64,000 nt of DNA from Shewanella zhangzhouensis. GTDB taxonomy: Bacteria; Pseudomonadota; Gammaproteobacteria; Enterobacterales; Shewanellaceae. Position numbers and translations under genes: made by a program. Below the pieces are notes generated by a model. It was not told the DNA's origin. It made no database searches and worked only from the letters and a program-made list of their open reading frames with translations. How positions within the stretch are numbered: the stretch's first letter is position 1; each line of letters opens with the position of its first letter. Of this stretch, positions 45,544 to 55,304 are shown piece after piece. The stretch is taken from assembly GCF_019457615.1 (NCBI RefSeq), contig NZ_CP080414.1, forward strand, positions 3,669,501 through 3,733,500, in the 5' to 3' direction.

Positions 45544-46761
45544 TCAGCCACCAAAGTCATCCAGCAATATGTTGTCACGCTCAACGCCCAGGCTTTCGAG
45601 CATGGCAATCACTGAACTGTTCATGATGGGCGGGCCACACATGTAAAACTCACAGTCTTCCGGCGCCTTGTGCTGCTTTAAGTAGTTTTCATACAGCACG
45701 TTATGGATAAAGCCGGTGTAGCCGGTCCAGTTGTCTTCCGGCAAGGGCTCAGACAGGGCGATGTGCCACTGGAAGTTGGGGTTTTCGGCCGCGAGACCAT
45801 CGAAGTCCTCCTGATAGAACACCTCACGCAGGGAGCGGGCACCGTACCAAAAGCTCATCTTGCGCGCCGTTTTCACCCGCTTGAGCTGATCGAATATGTG
45901 GCTGCGCATCGGCGCCATACCAGCACCACCGCCGATAAACACCATTTCGGCGTCAGTCTCTTTGACAAAGAACTCGCCGAAGGGGCCGGAAATGGTCACC
46001 TTGTCGCCGGGCTTCAAGTTAAAGATGAAGGACGACATCTGTCCCGGTGGCAGCTCAGGGCTTGGCGGCGTGGCAATACGCACGTTCAACATGATGCGGC
46101 CCTTTTCTTCCGGATAGTTGGCCATGGAGTAGGCGCGCATGACCTCACTATCTACCCTGGAGACCAGATTAAACAGGCCGTACTTTTCCCAGTCGTCGCG
46201 GAAGATTTCCGGAATATCAAAGTCTTTGTAATGCACTTGGTGGGCTGGGGCTTCAATCTGAATATAACCGCCTGCCTTGAAGTCCACCTCTTCGCCTTCT
46301 GGCACCTTGAGCAGCAGCTCTTTGATGTAGGTGGCGGTTGAGCGGTTGGAAATGACCTCACACTCCCACTTCTTCACCCCGAAGATTTCTTCATCGAGCT
46401 CAAGATCCATATCGGATTTCACCGCCACCTGACAGGCCAGACGGCAACCCTCCTTGGCCTCTTTCTTGGTGATATGGTCAAGCTCGGTGGGCAGGATATC
46501 GCCGCCACCGGATTTCACCTTCACCCGGCACTGACCGCAGGTACCGCCGCCGCCACAGGCAGACGGCACGAAGATATTTCTACCGGCCAGGGCGCCCAAA
46601 AGCTTGCCACCGGCAGGCACGGCCACGGTTTTATCGCTATCGTCGTTGATGCGCAGCTTTACATCGCCGCTTGCCACCAACTTGCTGCGGGCAATCAGGA
46701 TGACCGCCACCAGGATGCACACCACCACGGTGAACATACCCATTCCAATCGTCATTTCCAT
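45544..46761 (-). CDS. nqrF: Na+-translocating NADH:quinone reductase subunit F
   Basis: 405 residues from ATG at 46761 (GGAGGA 7 bases upstream); a longer frame to 46794 overlaps nqrE. One N-terminal membrane helix (GMGMFTVVVCILVAVILIA), then a [2Fe-2S] ferredoxin domain with CGGGGTCGQC and a later Cys in CRLACQ. The FAD/NADH-binding reductase part has RAYSMANYP, GGGAGMAPMRSHI and YMCGPPIMN. It is the NADH entry point of Na+-NQR. Last gene of nqrABCDEF, 13 bases after nqrE. Confidence 0.97.
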   Translation of the reverse strand: MEMTIGMGMFTVVVCILVAVILIARSKLVASGDVKLRINDDSDKTVAVPAGGKLLGALAGRNIFVPSACGGGGTCGQCRVKVKSGGGDILPTELDHITKKEAKEGCRLACQVAVKSDMDLELDEEIFGVKKWECEVISNRSTATYIKELLLKVPEGEEVDFKAGGYIQIEAPAHQVHYKDFDIPEIFRDDWEKYGLFNLVSRVDSEVMRAYSMANYPEEKGRIMLNVRIATPPSPELPPGQMSSFIFNLKPGDKVTISGPFGEFFVKETDAEMVFIGGGAGMAPMRSHIFDQLKRVKTARKMSFWYGARSLREVFYQEDFDGLAAENPNFQWHIALSEPLPEDNWTGYTGFIHNVLYENYLKQHKAPEDCEFYMCGPPIMNSSVIAMLESLGVERDNILLDDFGG

Positions 46762-46774
46762 GGATGTTCCTCCG

Positions 46775-47383
46775 TTACAGGCTGATACCGGCAAAGGACA
46801 TAAAGCCCAGCGCCATCAGCCCTGTGGTGATAAAGGTGATACCAATGCCCTGCAGCCCTTCGGGGATGGCATTGAACTTGAGCCGTTCACGAATACCGGC
46901 GAGCAGCACAATGGCCACCGCCCAGCCGGTACCGGCACCGGCGGCAAACACCGCCGACTCGGTCAGGGTGTAGTCGCGGTTCGCCATAAAAATCACCCCG
47001 GCGAAAATGGCGCAGTTTACGGTGAGCAGCGGCAGGAAGATCCCCAGAGTCTGGTACAGCACCGGCATAAAGCGGTCGAGCACCATTTCAAGAATTTGCA
47101 CCAGCGCCGCAATCACCCCGATAAAGGTGATGAGCTGCAGGTAGGACAAATCCAGCTCAGGGAAGCCTGCCCACGCCAGCGCGCCCGGCTTGAGCACGGC
47201 AACATAAATCAGCTGATTGAGCGGCACCGCCAGCACCATCACCACAATCACGGCAATACCGAGACCAAGCGACGTAGACACCTTCTTCGACACCGCAAGG
47301 AAGGTACACATCCCCAGGAAGAAAGACAGCGCCATGTTGTCGATAAATGACGCCTGGATAAACAGATTAATGTAGTGTTCCAT
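46775..47383 (-). CDS. nqrE: Na+-translocating NADH:quinone reductase subunit E
   Basis: 202 residues, six hydrophobic helices (e.g. SFIDNMALSFFLGMCTFLAV, VILLAGIRERL). Inner-membrane subunit, homologous to NqrD and RnfA, carrying part of the intramembrane iron site with NqrD (CTFLAV and CAIFAG cysteines seen). It lies between nqrD (10 bases) and nqrF. Confidence 0.97.
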   Translation of the reverse strand: MEHYINLFIQASFIDNMALSFFLGMCTFLAVSKKVSTSLGLGIAVIVVMVLAVPLNQLIYVAVLKPGALAWAGFPELDLSYLQLITFIGVIAALVQILEMVLDRFMPVLYQTLGIFLPLLTVNCAIFAGVIFMANRDYTLTESAVFAAGAGTGWAVAIVLLAGIRERLKFNAIPEGLQGIGITFITTGLMALGFMSFAGISL

Positions 47384-47393
47384 GACGTTATCC

Positions 47394-48020
47394 TCAGGCC
47401 TTGGCGCGCTTGCGCTGAGCTATGTTAACCACCCAGATGATGACGCCAATCAGGAAGAAGGCGCTGGGGGGCAGCTTGAACATCTCGTTGGGCAGATACC
47501 AGCCTCCCTGCTCTATGGTCTTCAGAATGCTGTGACCAAACAGGGTGCCAGAACCCAAGAGCTCGCGCACAAAGGCGACACTGAGCAGGATAAAGCCGTA
47601 ACCGGCGGCATTGCCGATGGCATCCATCACCGACAGGTGCGGCGGCTCTTTCATGGCAAAGGCTTCAGCGCGGCCCATCACGATACAGTTGGTAATAATC
47701 AGGCTCACAAACACCGACAGCTGCTTGGATAAGTCCGGCGCCACGTCCTGAAGCACCATATCCACCACTATCACCAGCGAAGCGATAATGGTCATCTGGG
47801 CGATGATGCGCACGCTGTTGGGGATAAAGGCGCGAATAAGCGAGATAAAGAAGTTGGAGCACACCAACACAAAGGTCACCGCCAGTGTCATCACCAGCGC
47901 GGTTTGCATGGAGTTACTCACCGCCAGGGCCGAACAGACCCCCAGCACCTGCATGGCCACCGGGTTATTGGCAAACACCGGGCGCATCAGGAGTTCACGA
48001 TTGGATAATACTGCGCTCAT
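47394..48020 (-). CDS. nqrD: Na+-translocating NADH:quinone reductase subunit D
   Basis: 208 residues, membrane-embedded (VLGVCSALAVSNS, LIITNCIVMGRAEAFAM). The GVCSALAV and TNCIVMGRAEAFA segments with their cysteines match NqrD/RnfE. One base after nqrC. Confidence 0.97.
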   Translation of the reverse strand: MSAVLSNRELLMRPVFANNPVAMQVLGVCSALAVSNSMQTALVMTLAVTFVLVCSNFFISLIRAFIPNSVRIIAQMTIIASLVIVVDMVLQDVAPDLSKQLSVFVSLIITNCIVMGRAEAFAMKEPPHLSVMDAIGNAAGYGFILLSVAFVRELLGSGTLFGHSILKTIEQGGWYLPNEMFKLPPSAFFLIGVIIWVVNIAQRKRAKA

Positions 48021-48021
48021 C

Positions 48022-48786
48022 TCACACCCCCGCCGCTTTCAGTTTGCCCAGCACGGCTTCAAAGCCTTCGGGGCCAAACCAGAATTGCACCGCCTTGGCC
48101 ACGCCCGCGCCTGTGCGGGTGGCACCGCTCACACCATCCACGGCGCTCAAATCACCGGCCTTGGCTTCGCCCTTCACAATCTTGAAGGCCACATCGCCCT
48201 TGGCATTGAAGATTTGCTTGCCCTGCCACTTGGCGAGCCAGTCGTCGTGGTTGATGAAGTCGCCGATACCCGGGGTTTCACCGTGCTCGTAGAACACAGC
48301 CCCAGTGATGGTATTGAAGTCGGCCTTCACACCCACAAATCCGTAGATAATCGACCACAGGCCCTTGCCGTATACCGGCAGCACCAGAGCCTGCAACTCG
48401 CCCTTGTCATCCAGCACTTTAAAGATGCGGATTTCGTTGGCGCGGGTCTTGATGCGGGCCGTGTCTTTGGCAATCTTGCTGGAAGTTTGCGGGTTGATGG
48501 CCGCCATGCGCTCGTCATAGTCGAGGATGTTGTCGCGGTCATGCAGCTCGCCGGTGGCGAGGTTTACCATTACCGGACGAACCCGAGCCTCGAAGGTGGC
48601 TTTGACATCGGCAACATCCTTGATGTCGGCCGCCAGCAGCACGTTTTGCATCAGCTCGTTGCGTTTTTTCACCAACTTGCGCTCCTTGAGCACATCGGCG
48701 GTGCCGGTGATCATAAAGGAGCACACCAGGCACAGGACGACCGTGAAGGTCATGGTGCCGAGAACACTGTCTTTGTTAAAGGCCAT
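48022..48786 (-). CDS. nqrC: Na+-translocating NADH:quinone reductase subunit C
   Basis: 254 residues. An N-terminal membrane helix (VLGTMTFTVVLCLVCSFMI) anchors a periplasmic domain with the flavinylation motif SGATRTG, where ApbE attaches FMN covalently to the Thr. It overlaps nqrB by 11 bases, suggesting coupled translation. No apbE is seen next to the operon. Confidence 0.97.
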   Translation of the reverse strand: MAFNKDSVLGTMTFTVVLCLVCSFMITGTADVLKERKLVKKRNELMQNVLLAADIKDVADVKATFEARVRPVMVNLATGELHDRDNILDYDERMAAINPQTSSKIAKDTARIKTRANEIRIFKVLDDKGELQALVLPVYGKGLWSIIYGFVGVKADFNTITGAVFYEHGETPGIGDFINHDDWLAKWQGKQIFNAKGDVAFKIVKGEAKAGDLSAVDGVSGATRTGAGVAKAVQFWFGPEGFEAVLGKLKAAGV

Positions 48787-49990
48787 TGCGCTTCAGCCTC
48801 CGTTTGATATTGAATCTTGCCACCAGCGAATCCAACACCGGCGCCCACAGGTTGGCGAACAGAATCGCCAGCATGATGCCTTCGGGCTGCTTGACGTTGG
48901 CCACGCGGATAAGAATGGTCATGGCGCCCACCAGGATGCCGAACATCAGCTTACCGGGACGGGTGTAGGCGGTGGTCACAGGGTCGGTTGCCATAAACAT
49001 CATCCCCAGCGCAAAGCCGCCGGTCACCAGATGCCAGGTCCAGGGCATGGCCGCCATGGCGTTTTTGCCGTCGCCGAACACATTGAACAGCAAGGATGTG
49101 GCAATGGCGCCGATAAGCACGCCCACCACGATGCGCCAGTCGGCGAGACGGGTGAGGATAAGCAGCAGACCACCGGCAAAAATCGCCAGCGCCGAGGTTT
49201 CACCAATGGCGCCCACCTCAAAGCCGAGGAAGGCATCCCACCAGGCGGCGTCGTTAAAGGCGTGGTACCAGGGGTACTCGGCAAACTTCATCTTGTTGGC
49301 GGCAACCTGCGCCAGGGTAGTGGCCGAACTGTAACCGTCCACCGCCACCAGCTGGGCCGAGGTGGTCACTTCGCTTGGGTAGGCAAAATAGATAAAGGCG
49401 AGACCCGCCAGCGCCGGATTCAAGAAGTTGTAACCCATGCCACCGAACAGCTCTTTGGCAACCACCACACCAAAGCTGATGCCCATCACCACCAGCCACA
49501 GGCTGATATTGGCAGGCAAACACAGGCTGAACAGCAGGGCGGTCACAAAGAAGCCTTCCTGCATTTCCTGACGTCTTGCCCTGGCAAACACCATTTCCCA
49601 GAACATGGTGGTAACGAGCGCCGTGAGGTAAATGGGCAGGTAGTAAATCAGGCCGTAAGCCATCAGGCCAAAGATACCTGTGCTTTCGGTCAGGCCACCG
49701 AAGATGGCGTTGTAAACACCCTGATGCCAGTTATCCAGCGGCGCGCTGCCGGCCAGCATGGCGATTTGCGCCTGCAGGCCGGTGTTGTAGATGCCAAACA
49801 GGATGGCAGGCAGCAGACACAGGGCCACCAGGGTCATGGTGCGCTTCACTTCAATGGCATCACGCACGTGCACCCTGTCCTGGGTGCTGGCGCCATGGCC
49901 AATAAACAGCGAGCGGAAAAAGTCTTTCATCGTGTGTCCGGGAGCGTAGTAAGCGTCCTGGGCACTGGGTTTCTTTGTGGGCTTGCTCAT
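48776..49990 (-). CDS. nqrB: Na+-translocating NADH:quinone reductase subunit B
   Basis: 404 residues, polytopic. Contains the region YSSATTLAQ, corresponding to the FMN-threonine site of NqrB, and GYNFLNPALAGLAFIYFAYP. It is the main Na+-translocating membrane subunit. It shares one base with the end of nqrA and overlaps nqrC. Confidence 0.96.
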   Translation of the reverse strand: MSKPTKKPSAQDAYYAPGHTMKDFFRSLFIGHGASTQDRVHVRDAIEVKRTMTLVALCLLPAILFGIYNTGLQAQIAMLAGSAPLDNWHQGVYNAIFGGLTESTGIFGLMAYGLIYYLPIYLTALVTTMFWEMVFARARRQEMQEGFFVTALLFSLCLPANISLWLVVMGISFGVVVAKELFGGMGYNFLNPALAGLAFIYFAYPSEVTTSAQLVAVDGYSSATTLAQVAANKMKFAEYPWYHAFNDAAWWDAFLGFEVGAIGETSALAIFAGGLLLILTRLADWRIVVGVLIGAIATSLLFNVFGDGKNAMAAMPWTWHLVTGGFALGMMFMATDPVTTAYTRPGKLMFGILVGAMTILIRVANVKQPEGIMLAILFANLWAPVLDSLVARFNIKRRLKRNGL

Positions 49991-51357
49991 TAGCCTTCCC
50001 TCTCGATAATCGTCAGGCAGGCGCGAAGCTCCTGGCCAAAATCGTACTTACTGGGACACACGAAGGTGCACAGCGCCAAATCTTCTTCATCCAGCTCCAG
50101 GGCGCCGAGCAGCTGCGCCTCGTCGGTGTCTCGCACCACCAGATCCCGCACCAGCAGGGTGGGCAGAATGTCCAGCGGCATCACCCGGTCCAGCTGACCA
50201 AAGGCCATCATGGCGCGCTTGGCACCGCCGGTGTGGGTGGTCATGTCGTAGAGCTTCTTGGGCAAAAAGCGCGACAGCACGGTACGGGTAATGGAGAACT
50301 TGTCCCGGCCCAGACGTACCCAGGGCAGGAATTGCTCGCTGTCATCTTCGGTAACCACTGAAATTTGCGGGTGGAAGCGACCGAGAAAATCGAAGGCGCC
50401 ACGGGCGGTATGGCCAGAGAGCACTGAGCCGGATACCACCCGGGAATGTACTTCGTCTTTGAGCTCGCCCTTCACCAGATCGCTGACCTTGGCACCCAGC
50501 ACTGTGGCAATCAGCCTAGGCTTAAGCACATTGGGGCCGGCAAGGGACACGATGCGGCGGTTATCCAGCTGTCCTGTGGTAAAGAGGCGGCCAACGGCCA
50601 TCACATCCTGATAGCCTATGTGCCATACCTGACGCTCCATGCTGACGGGCATCAGCATATGAATGTGAGTGCCCACCAACCCGGCAGGGTGCACACCCTG
50701 GAACCTGTGGGTTTGCACCCGCGGCAGCTCGGCGCCCGGCAGCAGATCGTGATTACCGTCCTGACACAAAAACACCGGCCCGTCGGTAAGGTGAGTAAGT
50801 ACCTGCATACCGGCGGCAAAGGCATCCACGTCGGTATTGATGATTACCCGCGGATCGGCAGCCAGGGGATTGGTGTCAACGGCCGTAACAAACAGACCGG
50901 CAGGCGCTGAGCCCGGTTTGGGCGCGCGGGAGAATGGACGGGTGCGAAGTGCGGTCCACAAACCACTTTGCAGCAGTTTGTCCTGCACCTGCTCACGGGA
51001 CAAGCCGGCAAGGTTTGTCTCGCCGCCAAAGTCGATGCTCTCATCAGAGCCATCACAATCGATGACCACCGACAGCAGCAGGCGTTTGTCGCCCCGATGA
51101 ATGGCCGAGACCACCCCGGCACAGGGCGCGGTAAAGCGCACACCCGGGTTGCTCTTGTCTTCAAACAGCGCCTGACCCTTGATGACCCGCTCGCCCTCTT
51201 CCACCAGCATGGAAGGCTTAAGCCCCACATACTCCTTGCCAAGCAAGGCCAACTGGGAAGGTTTGGCGGCGGTATCGATCACCTGCCTTGGCGCACCGGC
51301 AATGGGCACATCCAGGCCCTTTTTCACTGTGATTATCGCTTCGGAATAATCTGCCAT
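49990..51357 (-). CDS. nqrA: Na+-translocating NADH:quinone reductase subunit A
   Basis: 455 residues, soluble, cytoplasmic face. Starts ADYSEAIITVKKGLDVPIAGAPRQ and has GLKPSMLVEEGERVIKGQALFEDK, as in NqrA, the quinone-associated subunit of the Na+ pump. First gene of the operon; the promoter must lie in 51358-51600. Confidence 0.96.
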   Translation of the reverse strand: MADYSEAIITVKKGLDVPIAGAPRQVIDTAAKPSQLALLGKEYVGLKPSMLVEEGERVIKGQALFEDKSNPGVRFTAPCAGVVSAIHRGDKRLLLSVVIDCDGSDESIDFGGETNLAGLSREQVQDKLLQSGLWTALRTRPFSRAPKPGSAPAGLFVTAVDTNPLAADPRVIINTDVDAFAAGMQVLTHLTDGPVFLCQDGNHDLLPGAELPRVQTHRFQGVHPAGLVGTHIHMLMPVSMERQVWHIGYQDVMAVGRLFTTGQLDNRRIVSLAGPNVLKPRLIATVLGAKVSDLVKGELKDEVHSRVVSGSVLSGHTARGAFDFLGRFHPQISVVTEDDSEQFLPWVRLGRDKFSITRTVLSRFLPKKLYDMTTHTGGAKRAMMAFGQLDRVMPLDILPTLLVRDLVVRDTDEAQLLGALELDEEDLALCTFVCPSKYDFGQELRACLTIIEREG

Positions 51358-52511
51358 GATTGCGGTCGCTCTCTTGGAAAATACACTGCGAGCGATCGTA
51401 CCTATTCGAGACTCAAAATTCCGTCAGCCACATCACAAATGGCTCAAATATGAAATTTAACTACAAAATAGCCCAAATTCCGGTAAATCCTGCCGTTAAA
51501 CGCCCTCTCACAATGCCATTTTGTCATAAAGTTACACAAATTCAGCTAAAATTAATAATATAAAATATTTCGAATTAACAGTTGGATAGATAAAAACCCA
51601 TGAGCCAGATCACGCAATTTTGCGACTGCACAGAGGCCAATTTGATGAAAAGCAACGCCAACCCTCTTGCCCGTTGAGTGGCAAAAAGGCGGGTGATCCA
51701 CATCCCAATTCCAACAGAAAGCCTGTGTGACCGCTTAGGCACCCCCAGGCAATTCCATGACCACCGCCCCGAAAATGCCCCAAAATGATGCAATCCAAAA
51801 TTTATCATTCGTGAGTTGTATAGAATTAAAGGGAATAATAAAACCGGCAGGCCAGACTCATATCCCGCGGCTTAGTCTTTGTGATCCCAAAATGACAGGG
51901 ACTGTTCGGCGGCACCCGCCGGTGAGTTGCATTGTAGGGGTTAAGACAGGCGCTAACACCGGCCTGATTTCGCCGATTAAACGCCACACAAACCGACCTA
52001 CCCATAAAGCAATAAGCTGTTAACCGGATACAAGGTGAATTTTACCGCCTGCTTCACTTGGCAAAGCGCCGGCCGATGAGGAATCGGGCGAGTCGCTTCT
52101 CGACGCTCAGTACCAGTAAATAAGAGAATGAACTCGCTCTATACAATGGGGGTGATGGGCATCGGCTCAGACGCCTTCCCGACGTCCAACAGGGGCTGTC
52201 CACTGCCCCTGGATATGGTCGTTCTTTTAAAATGAACCCCATTGAAAAACAAGAATCAATTTCATTTAACCCCTTCATTTTTCAGGCGCTACCCAGAGTG
52301 AAAAGCTCGCCTGGCTGCTTAGGATTTTTAAAAGTCACTGGTTAAATTTCAAACTGAGAAGCAGATCACGCTCAAAAACATGATCTCTGTCTACAAACCT
52401 CTCTGATACCTCCTAGTGGGTATACCCACAAAAATAGCAAGGTCTAGACTCGAAGCTAATTCAAGGCCCCCGGGTCAGCGTTGCTGTTCCCGGTTGTAGC
52501 GAGCAAATGTC
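51358..52511. other. Long intergenic region between nqr and nap operons
   Basis: About 1150 bases between divergent operons. Short frames on both strands lack ribosome sites and recognisable products. Features seen: AT-rich stretch near 51530-51580 (probable nqr promoter zone), hairpin AGGGGC-tgtccact-GCCCCT near 52192-52211, inverted repeat AGATCA...TGATCT at 52363-52386, and the palindrome GTGGGTATACCCAC at 52416-52429 near napD. No tRNA or riboswitch was recognised. Confidence 0.5.
52407..52429. promoter_or_regulatory. Candidate NarP-type operator and palindrome upstream of napD
   Basis: TACCTCC-TA-GTGGGTA (52407-52422) resembles the 7-2-7 NarP arrangement of heptamers, with mismatches. 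It overlaps a perfect 14-base palindrome GTGGGTATACCCAC (52416-52429). It lies about 80-100 bases before the napD start, where nitrate-responsive control would be expected. The palindrome could belong to another regulator. Confidence 0.4.
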
Positions 52512-52781
52512 ATGACACAGGAATATCACGTCACCAGTCTGGTGGTGCATGCCGCCCCCAGCCAGGCCAATGCCATCAGTGATGCCATTGAAGCCCTGCC
52601 CGGCGCCGAGGTTCATGCCACCAGTCCCGAAGGCAAGTTGGTCGTGACCCTGGAAGGGTCCACCCAGCGAGCCATTCTCGACAATGTCGAGGCCATCAAT
52701 GCCCTTAACGGGGTGCTATCCAGCAGTCTGATCTATCACCAATCAGAGCAAGAACAACAAGTGAGTGAGGAAACACCATGA
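52512..52781 (+). CDS. napD: NapD, periplasmic nitrate reductase maturation chaperone
   Basis: 89 residues. Small ferredoxin-like chaperone (HVTSLVVHAAPSQANAISDAIEALPGAEVHATS) that binds the Tat signal of NapA and holds it in the cytoplasm until the cofactor is loaded. Its stop overlaps the napA start by 4 bases. First gene of napDAGHB. Confidence 0.95.
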   Translation: MTQEYHVTSLVVHAAPSQANAISDAIEALPGAEVHATSPEGKLVVTLEGSTQRAILDNVEAINALNGVLSSSLIYHQSEQEQQVSEETP

Positions 52782-55261
52782 GCATAAGCCGTCGCGAGTT
52801 TCTAAAAGCCAATGCCGCCGTGGCCGCGGCCACGGCAGTGGGTGTCACTCTGCCAGTGAAAGTGGTTGAAGCCGCTGAGCAGAAAGACAACATCAAATGG
52901 GACAAAGCCCCCTGCCGTTTCTGCGGCGTGGGCTGTTCGGTGCTGGTTGGCACCCGGGACGGCAAAGTGGTTGCCACCAAGGGGGATCCCCAAAGCCCGG
53001 TCAACAAGGGCCTGAACTGTATCAAGGGCTACTTCCTGTCGAAAATCATGTACGGCAAGGACCGTCTGGACACGCCGCTGCTGCGCATGAAAGACGGCAA
53101 GTACGACAAGAACGGCGAATTCACCCCGGTGAGCTGGGATGTGGCGCTGGACACCATGGCCGACAAGTGGAAAGCCAGCCTCAAGGCCAAGGGCCCCACC
53201 TCTGTGGGCATGTTTGGCTCTGGCCAGTGGACCATCTGGGAAGGCTATGCCGCCGCCAAGCTGCACAAGGCCGGTTTCCTCACCAACAACATCGACCCCA
53301 ATGCCCGTCACTGCATGGCCTCTGCCGTGGGCGCCTTTATGCGTACCTTCGGTATCGACGAGCCCATGGGCTGTTATGACGACCTCGAAGCCGCCGATCA
53401 CTTCGTGCTCTGGGGCGCCAACATGGCCGAGATGCATCCCATCCTCTGGGCGCGCCTGTCTGACCGCCGCCTGAGCAACCCCAACGGCAAGGTCCACGTG
53501 CTCTCGACCTTCGAGAACCGCTCCTTCGATTTGGCCGATAACCCCATGGTGTTCCGTCCGCAAACGGACATGGTGATCCTGAACTTTATCGCCAACTACA
53601 TCATCCAGAACAAGGCCGTAAACAAAGACTTCGTCAGCAAGCACACCAACTTCGCCCTGGGTGTAACCGACATTGGTTATGGCCTGCGCCCTGACCATCC
53701 GCTGGAGAAAAAAGCCAAGAACCCCGGCAACGGCAAGTCCACGCCAATCTCCTTCGACGAATACGCCAAGTTTGTCAGCACTTATACCCTGGAATACGCC
53801 AGCGAAATGAGTGGTGTACCCGCCGAGCGTCTGGTGGAGCTGGCCAAGGCCTATGCCGACCCAAGCGTGAAGGTGATGAGCCTGTGGACCATGGGTGTGA
53901 ACCAGCACGTCCGTGGTGTGTGGACCAACAACATGATCTACAACATCCACCTGCTGACCGGCAAAATCGCCACCCCGGGCAACAGCCCCTTCTCCCTCAC
54001 CGGCCAGCCATCGGCCTGTGGTACCGCCCGTGAAGTGGGTACCTTTGCCCACCGTTTGCCCGCCGACATGGTGGTGGCCAACGACAAGCACCGCGCCATT
54101 ACCGAGAAACTCTGGCAGCTGCCTGAAGGCACTATTCCGCCCAAGCCCGGCTTCCACGCCGTGCTGCAAAGCCGGATGCTCAAAGACGGCAAGCTGAACT
54201 GCTACTGGACCATGTGTACCAACAATATGCAGGCCGGCCCCAACATCAACGATGAAATCTATCCGGGCTTCCGTAACCCCGAAAACTTCATCGTGGTATC
54301 AGACCCATACCCAACGGTCACTGCCATGGCCGCCGACCTTATTCTGCCCACCGCCATGTGGGTGGAAAAAGAAGGTGCCTACGGTAACGCCGAGCGCCGT
54401 ACCCACATGTGGCACCAGCAGGTGAAGGCTCCGGAAGGTGCCAAGTCTGACCTGTGGCAGCTGATGGAATTCGCCAAGCGCTTCACCATTGACGAAGTCT
54501 GGCCAGCCGAGCTGATTGCCAAAAAGCCTGAGTATGCCGGTAAGAGCCTGTATCAGGTGCTGTTTGCCAACGGCGTTATCGACAAGTTCCCAACCTCCGA
54601 CTGCAAGGGCGAGCTGAACGATGAATCCGAGCACTTCGGCTTCTATGTGCAGAAGGGCATTTTCGAAGAATATGCCGCCTTCGGTCGCGGTAAGGCACAC
54701 GATCTGGCCGCCTTCGACGACTACCACCCAACCCGCGGTCTGCGCTGGCCTGTGGTGGATGGCAAAGAAACACTGCGCCGCTTTGTTGAGGGTTCCGACC
54801 CCTATGTGAAGGCCGGTGAAGGCTTCAAGTTCTACGGTAAGCCAGACGGCAAAGCGGTGATTTTCGCCCTGCCTTACGAGCCTGCCGCCGAAGAGCCGAA
54901 CGAAGAATACGATCTGTGGATGAGCACAGGCCGGGTACTGGAACACTGGCACACCGCCTCCATGACCGCCCGGGTACCTGAGCTGTACCGCGCCTACCCT
55001 GACGCGCAGATCTTTATGCACCCAGAGGATGCCAAGGCCCGTGGCCTGAACCGTGGCGACGAGGTGATTGTGGCCTCGCCAAGGGGTGAAGTGAAGACCC
55101 GTGTCGAAACCAAGGGCCGCAACAAGCCACCCCGTGGCGTGGTGTTTATGCCCTTCTTCGACGCCCGTCAGCTGGTAAACAAGCTGCTGCTGGACGCGAC
55201 TGATCCGCTGTCAAAAGAGACAGACTTCAAGAAGTGTCCGGTGAAGGTGATGAAGGCCTGA
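52778..55261 (+). CDS. napA: Periplasmic nitrate reductase catalytic subunit NapA
   Basis: 827 residues. Tat signal SRREFLKA at the N-terminus, then the [4Fe-4S] ligands CRFCGVGC...CIKGY. The conserved Cys that ligates molybdenum is in the region ARHCMASAVGAFMRTFGIDEP. The molybdopterin-binding blocks run to the C-terminus. It reduces nitrate to nitrite in the periplasm with electrons passed through NapB. Operon with napD, G, H, B. Confidence 0.97.
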   Translation: MSISRREFLKANAAVAAATAVGVTLPVKVVEAAEQKDNIKWDKAPCRFCGVGCSVLVGTRDGKVVATKGDPQSPVNKGLNCIKGYFLSKIMYGKDRLDTPLLRMKDGKYDKNGEFTPVSWDVALDTMADKWKASLKAKGPTSVGMFGSGQWTIWEGYAAAKLHKAGFLTNNIDPNARHCMASAVGAFMRTFGIDEPMGCYDDLEAADHFVLWGANMAEMHPILWARLSDRRLSNPNGKVHVLSTFENRSFDLADNPMVFRPQTDMVILNFIANYIIQNKAVNKDFVSKHTNFALGVTDIGYGLRPDHPLEKKAKNPGNGKSTPISFDEYAKFVSTYTLEYASEMSGVPAERLVELAKAYADPSVKVMSLWTMGVNQHVRGVWTNNMIYNIHLLTGKIATPGNSPFSLTGQPSACGTAREVGTFAHRLPADMVVANDKHRAITEKLWQLPEGTIPPKPGFHAVLQSRMLKDGKLNCYWTMCTNNMQAGPNINDEIYPGFRNPENFIVVSDPYPTVTAMAADLILPTAMWVEKEGAYGNAERRTHMWHQQVKAPEGAKSDLWQLMEFAKRFTIDEVWPAELIAKKPEYAGKSLYQVLFANGVIDKFPTSDCKGELNDESEHFGFYVQKGIFEEYAAFGRGKAHDLAAFDDYHPTRGLRWPVVDGKETLRRFVEGSDPYVKAGEGFKFYGKPDGKAVIFALPYEPAAEEPNEEYDLWMSTGRVLEHWHTASMTARVPELYRAYPDAQIFMHPEDAKARGLNRGDEVIVASPRGEVKTRVETKGRNKPPRGVVFMPFFDARQLVNKLLLDATDPLSKETDFKKCPVKVMKA

Positions 55262-55304
55262 TAAGGCCGGAATACGCCAAGGCCGTGAACGGGAGAGCAT
55301 CATC

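Noticed and set aside
51575..52278. Small frames between nqr and nap (51575-51808 minus, 51757-52023 plus, 52054-52278 minus)
   Set aside because: No ribosome sites, no recognisable domains, mutually overlapping.
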